From Ectocarpus siliculosus (lineage: Eukaryota > Sar > Phaeophyceae > Ectocarpales > Ectocarpaceae): 64,000 nucleotides of DNA. The stretch is taken from positions 10,201 to 74,200 of the forward strand of contig FN648661.1 in the NCBI GenBank assembly GCA_000310025.1, written 5' to 3'. This document shows, piece by piece, positions 1-10,030 of the stretch (position 1 is the stretch's first letter; each line of letters starts with the position of its first letter). A program made the translations under genes and the position numbers. The notes below the pieces were generated by a model that did not search any database, was not told the DNA's origin, and was given only the letters and a program-made list of their open reading frames with translations.

Positions 1-29
1 TCCCACGCGTGCCACGGGTCGTCCCACGT

Positions 30-199
30 GTCCCATGGGACACCATGGGACGGCCCTATCTGTCTCATGGGACACCATGGGACGGCCCTAGCTGTCTCAT
101 GGGACACCATGGGACGGCCCTAGCTGTCCCATGGGACACCATGAGACACGTGGGACGTCCCCAGGGCTGTCCCATGGGACCGTCCTACGTGGGCTCCCA
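30..199. repeat. 32-bp palindromic minisatellite
   Basis: A unit starting CATGGGACACCATGGGACGG recurs at 34, 66, 98 and 130, giving an exact 32-bp period; degenerate units follow to about 199. Each unit contains the palindrome CCATGG and near-palindromic GTCCCATGGGAC-type cores. A short reading frame passes through it, but it only repeats the unit and is not evidence of a gene. Confidence 0.85.
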
Positions 200-289
200 A
201 TAATGTAAGTACCCCAACTGTTGTTGTCTTCACATAAAAACATAAAAACCGTTCCGCTCTCTCTAATTACCCAAAAGATATTATGCTGT

Positions 290-420
290 CTGGGAAATCG
301 TAGACATACAAGTACTTTCTGACGCTATGAATCCATTGCTAATCTGTCTCAGACTCTTTTCTATGATATGGTTTCGTTGTGTCATATTAAGAAAAAAAAA
401 GAAAAAAAGAGTTAACTACG
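290..420 (+). repeat. Dispersed A-tailed repeat, copy 1
   Basis: The segment beginning near CTGACGCTATGAATCCATTG and ending in an A-rich tail at about 390-410 matches 16795-16893 in the same orientation, including the tail. A shared 3' end with an A-rich tail is typical of retroposed SINE or LINE ends. No protein or tRNA-like head was recognised. Confidence 0.5.
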
Positions 421-1033
421 AAAACGGACCCGATGGGGCCGCAGGTCCGCAGGTCAAAAGAAATGTACTTGCGCCACCTTGCCGCCACGGAATATTTTTG
501 CCCTGGGACGAAGCAACAAAGGAAGTGTACATGAATACCGTATTGTCAAATGGCTGATCTACACTATATGTTGGCCGCTCATCGTCGCTCGTCTCTCTTC
601 TCTTGTGGTGGCCAGCTCCTTTTTCTTCCCTCTCATTGAAACATGACCCATTTGAACTTGTGAATGCCGAACCACAACCATTCCTTGTCATCATACTACC
701 GTTCAGAGCGATGGATGCATAAACAATGCGTAGCATCACTGCGACCTCGTGCCCTTGTTATGGCATCATCTCAAGGGCCACACTTCGCAGTAGACGGCCC
801 TTCTTGCGTTTAGAGCCGCCAACGAACCAATGGCGACAACTCCATAGAGTGCGCCGGACGGGGGTTTCGTACATACAGCATCAATATTCAGGCTGTGTTT
901 CAACGCAGATTGGTGTAGCCAAGCCTACTTTCTTGCGCGATTGATTCGACGCACATCGCGTGTAATAACGTATGTACAGCAGCAGCAGCAGACAGTCAGT
1001 ACTGATTCGGCAATATCGCTTCGAGGCTCAGGT

Positions 1034-1625
1034 TGTTGTGTGATGGTCCCATGTCATGGGATTTGGACCCTTCCTTGGGCAAGATACCACTTGGGCCGGT
1101 AGTTGTAATCTTGCTTTTCGCTTTTGTATCACACCACGCATCCATCCCCCTCTATCCGATCCACAGCAAGTAAGAGTCTAAGATGTGCTGTAGACTATGT
1201 GTCTACACTGCTGTAGGTTAGGGTTAGGCAGATCAACGAATTCAGAGCGTCAGCGAAAGCTACCACAATTTCTACTATTCCCCAAGCGGCATACAGCGAT
1301 AGCTCCCCTCCTCGTAGTGACAGACTCAACAAGACTGTTTGGTAGCCGTCGTATTTATGTCCCGACCTGGTCCCGACCCCTGCTGCAGATTCCAGGTATT
1401 CCGACATAAATCTACAGTAGGCAGGCGGAACAATGGTTAGTAGCAGCAGAGGCGATGTACAAGCGTCCCCCCGCCTTTTGCTCAGTGTTTCCTGGGAATG
1501 AGCGATAGCGAGCGACTCAGAGAGAAAGGAAGGATAAGGAAGGAATCAAACTGAAGAAGGTAAGCGGCTCCAACCTGCACACAGTGGTCGAACTATAGCT
1601 CCACACTGCAACCTCGTCATACTTG
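1034..1625 (-). repeat. Left LTR-like repeat with internal insertion
   Basis: Direct-repeat partner of 5067-5360. About 1108-1355 has no counterpart in the other copy and looks inserted. The insertion contains GGTTAGGGTTAGG, two units of the TTAGGG telomere type. Confidence 0.5.
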
Positions 1626-3892
1626 GCCTCGTCTTGGATACGCACGTGAGTGGCACAGGGGGAAAACATTTTTTTTTTTCCTCTCTGACCCTACAGGTAC
1701 AGACATCTCTCATTCCTTTCGTAAACTTGAGCTCGCTCTCAAGATAGCACTCACAGGCGGCTGCGCCGACTCTGCAGCAGCCAGCCCGCGCGGCACCAGT
1801 AGTGCTCCGCGTAGCTCTGCTTCTAGTGGCAGCAGCTCTCCGCTACCTCCACCGACTCCAATGATGTCCACTCCGTGCTCTCGGGCCATTGGTCGAACAT
1901 GCAACTTCTTCCAGGTTTCACCCAGCACCTCCGTGCCCATGATATCCACCAAACGCTCTTCGACACTAGTAGTACACTGGTCGCCACTGATGTCCACTGT
2001 TCGAAGATGCTGCCTCAAGCGACGCCGGTCTCACGACACAAGAACACACTCTGCAAAGTTCGGATTTGCCAGGGCATCCGATCGGTGTTGTTCAACGAGC
2101 GTGACAGCAAGTCGGTGATGCATGGCAGCAGACCAAAAGTTGTCACCTCCTCTACAGCTGCTATTGTAGGAAACGACTCTGCCACCACACGCGCCACGCC
2201 CGAACACCACATCACGCTCTTTCAGCGTACGCTTGGCGCCATTGATGAGGACGACTCCAGCGAAATCCACGCGTCGCCCGACACACCTCTCGCGGCACGT
2301 GCGGTACATGGACTGATCGCCCATCTCCGGAGATTCCAGAACTCCGCATTATTACATCTGTCTGCTGTCGCACCTTCGGCACCAACACCGCCAATTACTC
2401 GAGACTTTCTGGCCCCACTACTGTACCTTCATTGCGACACTGCCTGTAGCTTATGCCTACAATGACACTGTGCTTTGTTCACCGAGTGCGCCATACGTAC
2501 ACCCCACAACGCATTATCCGCCGGCCGCGACGCTCTCCTGGAAACATGATACTCCAAGTAAACGTTCAGCTTGCCACGTTGTTTACCACCCCCCCCCCTT
2601 CAGAGAGGTGACACAGCAATCATCCGACAGTGGGACACTTTCCAACAGAGCACTGCTCCCGCTACAGCAGTACGGCTAACTGCTTCTGACGGCCCATGCA
2701 TGGGGCACTCCTCGCTGGCGGACGCGCGCTTGCCATGGCAACAAGCTGCTGACACCGTCTCCAACCGCAAGGAGTCATGCCGGCTGGTTTCGCCGTCAAG
2801 ACTAGACTATACTGTACTTCATACCAACCTCCAAGTTGCCTCCCAGCTCCCGCCACCACTTGGAGACCAACATGTGATCACACGCATCGCCCACGATTCG
2901 ACGTGTCGACTCCGCACCACCATTTTGGGACTAGTCTAGCGTGCAACAGCACAGCCAATCGTAGCAGCATGGTGCATGTTCGCCGTACCTTGCTATCCTC
3001 CCGCATGCAACTTGCGACCCTTCATTCGCCATCACAATGGGGCGACACTATGGACGCCGTTCGGAACAACCGTCGAAGCTGTGGCTGCCAAACAACCTCA
3101 AAAGCCAACTACTCGCTCACAAGTGTGGCCTTACGTCGGCGATAATCACAGTCACGGCAACAACTGCCACGACGAGACAGTAGACGCCAATGCCCTGTCG
3201 CATTTAACCGACGTCAGAGCATCTCCTGTGTAAGTAGACTACGTCTCGTGCGGGGCACCAGCTCGCCAAGGGCTTGCCACAAGCCTTCTTCGCGCGCTGG
3301 CGGGCATGAGGATCAACAGTGGGGACACACGGAACCACTCCGCCGTAGCGCACTGCCTGCTCAGGAGCCCGTCTCATCCACGACTCTCGTCACTCGATAA
3401 CCACTTCCTGGCCTACACCGACAACGGCAATGCGGATTTATTTCGAGGCTGAAGAAGACGATAAAGTACGAGGGCAAGTAGTGCCACTCCTCGCCGCTGT
3501 AGCACAATCGGCTTACCCATTTCCTCCACAACAGCTGTACTATGACAACATGCCATCGACGAACAAACGGCCAAAGCAGAGCACGCGCGAATCCGATCGA
3601 TCGCTTGCTAAGTTCGCCACTGTCGACCTCAAGCACGTCGAAAATATTAGGCCCCAACGAAGCTGCGAGCCGCGCTGGCACCAACGCGGTAGGGCAACTC
3701 TTGGACGTCCAGTGTGCTGCAACAAGATCTTCGCGAACGTGGTGCCATTGGTTACGTTGTAGTCGTTGAGCTGCGAGAACGCAGCGCCATGGTCCTATCC
3801 GCCGAACTGCCCTGCCATGAGTCGCAGCAGGAGCTTGAAGGCTTCTCCTTCGCCCAGCCCCTGTTTGAGCTGGGTTTCTACCTGTGTGAAGA

Positions 3893-4357
3893 TTACTTTA
3901 TTGACGGAGTGGAGATCAGAGGAAAGAGGGGAATTTGACAAAATGCTTGGTGAGTACCCTCCTGATAAGTTATAATAGCGCCCACTTCAGCAACGACAGC
4001 GCCTTCTGCAGCCACTGCCCAGTGCCAGCACCTTGCTTGGGCACCGGATACCGCCTGTTTGTATTGCTTTTCGCGTGCATTCCCTCGCCGTATCAGCAGC
4101 TCTTTCCCCCACGGTGCCATCTGCCCCTGGATGGTTACGACCCTGTCATCGATTTGTGCCTTGTATTCGTTTATTCTTGCTTTTATGTTACTTTCTGTGC
4201 ATCTGACTTGTATAGCTTTGCTTTTTCGTGGACACTGTTGCCGGCCATGCACCTTGCTCTTCCTGCCGTCTGCTGGCGTGACTAGGTTTGGCTTTCGCCC
4301 GCGTATTTTGCACTCAAGCTGCTGCCGACTTTTCCCACCGTAGCTTGTATCGTGCTT
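3893..4357 (-). pseudogene. Gag-like open frame remnant in old LTR element
   Basis: On the minus strand a frame stays open for about 150 codons and ends at 3893. It has no ATG near its start. The middle, roughly positions 4200-4080, is rich in Lys, Arg, Glu and Gln and could form a coiled coil. Further upstream on the minus strand (4400-4800) there are more Lys/Gln/Glu-rich but interrupted frames. In position and composition this resembles a decayed gag region just inside the right LTR. I do not recognise a specific family. Confidence 0.3.
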
Positions 4358-5066
4358 TTCTCAAGTTACCCCTTTGAGGTCCTGAGAGCAATACCTTTTT
4401 TTTTCCCCCGCGTAGCTTCCGCCATCTCCTGTAGACGCCATTGTGTTGAGCATACAAGCGTGCTATTAACCTTTGGCACCCCCCCCCCCCCAGTTTTTTA
4501 TTGTTTACATTTTAGCGTCCACTCCACAACCGCCCCCCGCTTGTCGCCCTTTTTCTGGACCGCGCGCTCCGCACGCGTACGTAGTGGCTTTTGCTTTGTA
4601 GCCTACTCCCTCTGCGCCGCTGTCTCGGAGCATTCTCTGCTTCTGTTTTTCTTGTTTCTGTTGAGCATCTTCTTTTGCCTTTTCTTTGTGTCTTCGGGAC
4701 TATCCTGGCGTCACACCGTCGTCCCTGGTGTTCCTCTTGCAGCAGATAACCCCCCCGGCTCTTCTCTCTTTTACGTTCTTGCTTACTGTAGCTCTTTTTC
4801 TGCTTTTATCATAGAACATTTGCCGCACTTCCTTTGCTCCGCTTTCATAGCCGCTGTCAGCCGGTGTTTGCTTGCCCTAGTCTACCCTAGTTTCAATTCG
4901 GCCCTTTTGCTAGCCGAGCGCGTAGCTCTTCTGAGTTTCATGTAGAGGTGTGGGAGAGGTTTGTGAGGCTCCGTATCCTCGAATCTAGAGTTCATCCTTC
5001 AGATGGATTACTATTTCCCCTCTTCAGGTTCTAGCTCTGCAAACATGTCCCCTCAGGGTGCGCTAG

Positions 5067-5360
5067 TGTTGTCGGATTTGGACCCTTGAACATAGATACC
5101 ATCTGGGCGGGTATTATCTTCAGGAAATATCCCGACCACCTGCCCAGATTCCCGGTATTCCGGCATCAGGCAGATAGCGGTACAATGGTTAGTAGCAGCA
5201 GGAAGCGATGTACAAGAGTTCCCCCTTGCTCAGTGTCGCCTGGGTATGAGCGATAGCGAGCGACTGAGAGAATGGAAGGACAACCGAAGGAATCAGACTG
5301 AAGAAGCTAAGCGGCTCCAACCTGCGCACAGTGGTCGGACCAGCTCCACACCGCAATCTC
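5067..5360 (-). repeat. Right LTR-like repeat
   Basis: Matches the left repeat at 1034-1625 apart from that copy's insertion. The shared 3' part includes GAGCGATAGCGAGCGACT and the block ending in CTCCACAC. It would be the 5' LTR if the element reads on the minus strand. Confidence 0.5.
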
Positions 5361-5744
5361 GCCACGTCACACTCACCGCTGAGGAGCGTTTTTTCTAATT
5401 TTTCGCAAAAATATTAGCCTTCATTCTATTCTACTTCTTAATCAAGTGTTTCGTATTCTTAGCTGCCGGCCTGTACAAGATCGCTGCACAGCTGTTATGA
5501 TCGCAGTCGTTTTCAGGCTAACGAACATGCTCAACGGAGCAGCCTATGCCTGGACGCCCTGGGCAGTGTTGCACCACACGCCAGGATATCGCAGTCACAG
5601 CAAGCAGTGTAGCAGCGAGAAGGCAAAGTCTACAACAGGTAACAGTCCAAAATAAATACCTGCATTTACCCTCAACTTGCTGTCTATTGACCATAGACCA
5701 TGCCTGAGCCGACCTTGCCGAGGCCGAGAGGAAACCGGAGCCTA

Positions 5745-8310
5745 TAGCTACTCAGAAACTGAAAACCTCGGAGTAGCATCACGCCTCTATCCGCATGGAC
5801 GAATAACCCCAATGCTCGGCGTAAGCCGCGGAACATATGTCATGGATTGTAGGAGCTCGCAGTCATGCTGAGAGTGTTCCCTTCGCCTACCGTTCCGCAT
5901 ACCATTTTCCGAGATTTTCGTACGCAGAACTACTCCAATCCCGAAAAACGCCCTTCCGGGGTGCGTTTACGCCCCCTCGAGCTTGCGCTCGGCTCTTCCT
6001 CCTTCCCCCCCTCCTCCTCTTCCCCATCCTCCTCTTCCCCTTCCTCCCCCTCCCCTTCCTCCCACTTCCGGCCATTGCCCTCGCCCCCTCCCCCTCTTCA
6101 CTGGACTCCGAGGCTACTTCTACTACGCGCCGAGAAGGTTTTTTGTAGTGTTGGACCACAACAACAGCCTGCCTGGGCTAGGCCTGCACCCTGCCCTGAT
6201 CGTGCTCTCCCTCTCGTCATCTAGGTGTGGTACCCAGTACAGGGTGCACAGGCGCGGCGAGTCTGCACAAGCGCGCATGACGTAGGGGGCACGCAGATGC
6301 ACAGCCCCCATTTCGCGCAGTCCCCATTGTATATAATACAGAAATTAGTATGGTCTTGTTTTATATAGGACAAGGGCGACCGACGGCGACAATCGACGGA
6401 GCGACGGCGGAGTGATTGACCAAGGCGGCCCAACGCCGATCGACCGACAGACGGACCGACCCAACCCACCCCTACCCATCCCTACACAACCCTACACAAC
6501 CCAACGGCGACGGAAGACGAAGCGACGGCGGCGCGATCGACGGCGGCGACCCAACCCCAACACAACCCCAACACAACCCCAACACAACCCCAACATAACA
6601 CGACCCCGACCCGACCCGACCCGACCCGACCCAATTCCACCCAGCCGGACACGGCCGGGCGGGTATAAAGATGAACCCATCAACACCAAAGCAGGAAAAC
6701 AACCCCCCAAAACCGCCTGATCCCAAGTGAACCGATTGCAACATAATTAGGCGACACTTGTAAGCAACACGCCCCAATCAAGACCTCTCCTGAGACACCA
6801 CACACCAACGTGCAAAAACACTCCGCCATAAACATGTAGGTAAGAGCGACCCACAGGAGCCGAGCGACCACGAAGAAGTCCGTACGCACCAGGCCGCCCG
6901 ATCGACCGACCGACCAATCGACTGACCGACCGACCCTACCCCTACCCTACCCTACCCTACCCTACCCTACCGTACCCTACCCTACCCTACCCTATTCTAC
7001 CCGACACAAAACCCAACCCAAGCCCAACCGACCGACCCAACCCACCCTACCCCCAACCCAACCGAATTCGACCCCAAAACACAACCCGACCAACCGACCG
7101 ACCAAACCTACCTCACCCTACCTAACACAACACCACCCAAAACACAACCCAACCCTCATCCCGACCGACCGACCGACCGACCGACCGACCGACCGACCGC
7201 GACCCACCCTTTGCACAACACAGAAATTCGTATGGTCTTGTTTTATATAGGATGTCGTATGGCGTTTGGGGGGGCGGTGGCCACTTCGTGCCCTCCCGCC
7301 CCGAAAGTATCTCCAAACAACATTGAAAAATGTGTAGCTTTGTGGAAAAGATGTTTCGCTGTTGCCTAGGTACCCATTTTCATTTTTTCGGGAGATTGTT
7401 TTTTTTGGGGGGGGTGCGAAATGACCACCACCACCCCCAAACGACACGCTAAATCGGTAAACAATACAAGACCATAGTACTGCAATTCCAACCTATAAAC
7501 GGGGGGTAATTGTGATTCTGCGCGCCCCCTGGTCATGTGCACTCGCCAAGCCTGTGCAGTCTGAACTGCATACCACCCATACGACAAGAGGGAGATCATC
7601 ATCAGCGCACCACCCTCGGGGGGGGGGAGCAGGCCTAGCCCCGGATGGTTAGTTCGCCACGTAGACTACTGTTTAGGGTGGAAAATGGTATCATCTATCA
7701 CGAACGAGAGGTCCTTCTGTGCAAACTCTGGGGTGAGGTTCCCTAACGCAGAGATTCTCTTTGTGCATGGAATGAGGAGGTTCCCTAGTGCAGAGGTTCC
7801 GCTGCTGCAAGAATTTTAGAGGTTGCCTCGGGCGCCGGTTCCCTCGCACTGGTTGCGAGAATGGTTCCGGAATGCAGAGGTTCCCTATGTCTTGCATCGG
7901 ACTGTTGCGTCGCAAGACTAGCCAAAAACGTTGTCGGCGTCCAGCAATAGAACACTCCGGAGTCCAGTGAAGAGGGGGGGGGCAGGGAGGAAGTAGACCG
8001 GGGGAGGGATAGAGGGAGGGGGGAGAACGCGACGAGGAAGATGAAGAGGAGGAGGAGGAGCTAGCCGTAAGCCCGAGGGGGGGTGGACGCACCCCACCAC
8101 GGCGTTTTTCGAAGTTGGCGTAGCTTTAAGTGCGGTTGTAGTGTTTGTCGGATAATAGTAGGTGGATGGTAGGCGGAACGGAACACTCGGCAAGCGAGCT
8201 CCTATATGTGGTCCACGGCTTCCGTCGAGCATTGAGGTTCTTAGTTCACGAGCAAAGAGGCATGATGCTTCTTCTCCGGGCTTTGGGAGTCACTGATACA
8301 CGGATTGGTT
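5745..8310. mobile_element. Large imperfect inverted repeat (foldback/TIR-like element)
   Basis: Arms at about 5745-6120 and 7960-8310 are inverted copies of each other. Matching landmarks are TAGGAGCTCGC at 5850 against its complement near 8200, CAATGCTCG at 5810 against CGAGCATTG near 8228, and the pyrimidine tract 6000-6115 against the purine tract 7965-8060. Identity is roughly 75-80% by eye with indels. The 1.8-kb core has no transposase frame, only simple repeats and a second smaller inverted repeat around 7255-7445. It could be a non-autonomous TIR element, or an inverted duplication of the region upstream of the gene at 8480. No target-site duplication was established. Confidence 0.55.
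6338..7252. repeat. C-rich simple-repeat core flanked by a 34-bp direct repeat
   Basis: A near-identical 34-bp sequence containing GTATGGTCTTGTTTTATATA lies at about 6338-6372 and again at 7219-7252. Between them are successive arrays: CCCAACACAA (6548-6595), CCCGA (6601-6630), CCCTA (6936-6995) and GACC (7160-7200). The plus strand is strongly C over G, so the minus strand carries runs of GGG spaced by two or three bases, a pattern compatible with G-quadruplexes. Confidence 0.7.
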
Positions 8311-8479
8311 GGGACCCCACGCTTACCACGCTTACCACACTGACTCTTGACCAGAGAAACGTCACTGCAACACGTCATCGATCCGTCGGGCAATTTGCTC
8401 AGATTCCCAACATATGTGGCCCAAGCTGGACTGCTTACGATCTAATGCCGTGTGATTTGCAATACCTTGTGCTGTTCGC

Positions 8480-10030
8480 ATGACCATCCCGAAGCAGATT
8501 ATGCACCCGAAATGGAGGGCTCTCATGGTGTGGTTGGGGATATGGGGCCTGGTGGCTGGAGATGAAAACGAGTGCCTCCTTGGCTTGGCTTTGCAAGGGC
8601 TTGACCCCTTCGAAAGCACAGACTGGGGCGGTATATCGGTGTGTGACTCGACGCTCGCAGTGGGTGGTGACGTTGTCACCAACTTCTGTACGCCGACCGT
8701 TTCGTACTCTTCACCGATCTGGACGTACACGTGCATATGGTCAGTGCTCGATTGCACCGTATATACTGATGACGAGGTCAATTCGTCGTGCACATGCCAA
8801 GCATGTGGGGGGCTGCCATCTGACATGGATTACTACATGGAGTGGCTAGAGGTATGGGACCGGATTAGATGTGCAGCGTACGCTCTGGAGGAAGCGGGAT
8901 ACGACGTCACCCCGTGCGTCGAAGCAGTGGTGGACACGATGTCGATGCCCGGGGTGGACGAGGAATGGGCATCCCCGGGGGTATTCTCTATCGATTGTCT
9001 CACGATTGAGGACGCTACCGGCTCGGACGGTAGCTATCACAACGACGACGCGTGCGCCTACCCCGGCACGACGCGTTCGGCAGCGGAGATGTTCGATGAG
9101 GACACAGCCAGCCCCGTTGATACCGAAGAGTGCCTCCTTGGCTTGGCTTTGCAAGGGCTTGACCCCTTCGAAAGCACAGACTGGGGCGGTATATCGGTGT
9201 GTGACTCGACGCTCGCAGTGGGTGGTGACGTTGTCACCAACTTCTGTACGCCGACCGTTTCGTACTCTTCACCGATCTGGACGTACACGTGCATATGGTC
9301 AGTGCTCGATTGCACCGTATATACTGATGACGAGGCCAATTCGTCGTGCACATGCCAAGCATGTGGGGGGCTGCCATCTGACATGGATGACTACATGGCG
9401 GAGCTAGAGGTATGGGACCGGATTAGATGTGCAGCGTACGCTCTGGAGGAAGCGGGATACGACGTCACCCCGTGCGTCGAAGCAGTGGTGGACACGATGT
9501 CGATGCCCGGGGTGGACGAGGAATGGACATCCCCGGGGGTATCCTCTATCGATTGTCTCACGATCGCTACCGGCTCGGACGGTAGCTATCACAACGACGA
9601 CGCGTGCGCCTACCCCGGCACGACGCGTTTGGCAGCGGAGGTGTTTGGAGATGGTGTGGTAAACCCCACACCAGCACCGGGAGGCGTTTATGCTCCGACA
9701 GCAACGCCCGCGCCGTCACCGGCGGCTCCTCCAGCCGCAGAGGGCGCCCAAGGAGATGCCGTGACCCCGATACCCATGGGAGCCATCCCGTCGACATCTT
9801 ACCCAAACCAAGCTGCGGAAGTTGTGGAGACCCTGAACCCGTCGCCTGAGTCGCAGGCATCGACCGCAAACAACGGCGACGCGGACGGGAAGACCAGTGA
9901 CGAAGGGTTGACAAAGTCGGAGGAGATTAGTTTGGCAGTGGTACTATCTGTGTTTGGAGCAGTGGCTGGTCCCCTCTTCGGTTGGGCCATAAAGAAGTGG
10001 TGTTCTGGGCGAAGAGAGGCCAACTCGTAA
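8480..10030 (+). CDS. Secreted Cys-rich, tandem-duplicated, single-pass membrane protein (516 aa)
   Basis: A single uninterrupted frame of 516 codons. Met8 could equally be the start and gives a better signal peptide: a basic residue, then a hydrophobic core ending LVAG just before DENE, a plausible signal peptidase site. Residues about 30-210 and 216-392 are two copies of one domain, each with 12 Cys and an NSS glycosylation site. The DNA of the copies (from 8569 and 9127) differs at only a handful of positions plus a 6-nt deletion in copy 2, so the duplication is recent or homogenised. A Pro/Thr/Ala-rich stalk (about 400-470) follows. A hydrophobic segment at about 480-505 is followed by KKWCSGRRE, a cytosolic stop-transfer signal. 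Predicted topology is type I at the cell surface. The domain is not one I recognise, so no function is assigned. No intron is needed, which is unusual beside its intron-bearing neighbours. Confidence 0.8.
   Translation: MTIPKQIMHPKWRALMVWLGIWGLVAGDENECLLGLALQGLDPFESTDWGGISVCDSTLAVGGDVVTNFCTPTVSYSSPIWTYTCIWSVLDCTVYTDDEVNSSCTCQACGGLPSDMDYYMEWLEVWDRIRCAAYALEEAGYDVTPCVEAVVDTMSMPGVDEEWASPGVFSIDCLTIEDATGSDGSYHNDDACAYPGTTRSAAEMFDEDTASPVDTEECLLGLALQGLDPFESTDWGGISVCDSTLAVGGDVVTNFCTPTVSYSSPIWTYTCIWSVLDCTVYTDDEANSSCTCQACGGLPSDMDDYMAELEVWDRIRCAAYALEEAGYDVTPCVEAVVDTMSMPGVDEEWTSPGVSSIDCLTIATGSDGSYHNDDACAYPGTTRLAAEVFGDGVVNPTPAPGGVYAPTATPAPSPAAPPAAEGAQGDAVTPIPMGAIPSTSYPNQAAEVVETLNPSPESQASTANNGDADGKTSDEGLTKSEEISLAVVLSVFGAVAGPLFGWAIKKWCSGRREANS

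Larger units (their letters stand above)
1034..5365 (-). mobile_element. Degenerate LTR retroelement with diverged terminal direct repeats
   Basis: Two direct repeats, both starting TGTTGT, bound the region: 1034 to about 1625 and 5067 to about 5360. They share long stretches, for example the block holding GGTTAGTAGCAGCAG and the block holding GCGGCTCCAACCTGC. The left copy is about 300 bp longer because of an insertion at about 1108-1355. The interior is purine-rich on the minus strand, where broken coding-like frames lie, so the element probably reads right to left. No reverse transcriptase, integrase or protease motif was recognised and no target-site duplication is clear. It could also be a pair of related solo LTRs around unrelated DNA. 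Confidence 0.5.

Noticed and set aside
4352-4945. 197-codon plus-strand frame rich in Phe, Leu, Ser
   Set aside because: It is the complement of a purine-rich, coding-like minus strand in the old LTR element; hydrophobic composition follows from pyrimidine richness.
6936-6995. CCCTA array as a telomere remnant
   Set aside because: The unit is five bases, not CCCTAA, and it sits among other C-rich arrays, so simple-sequence expansion is the better explanation.
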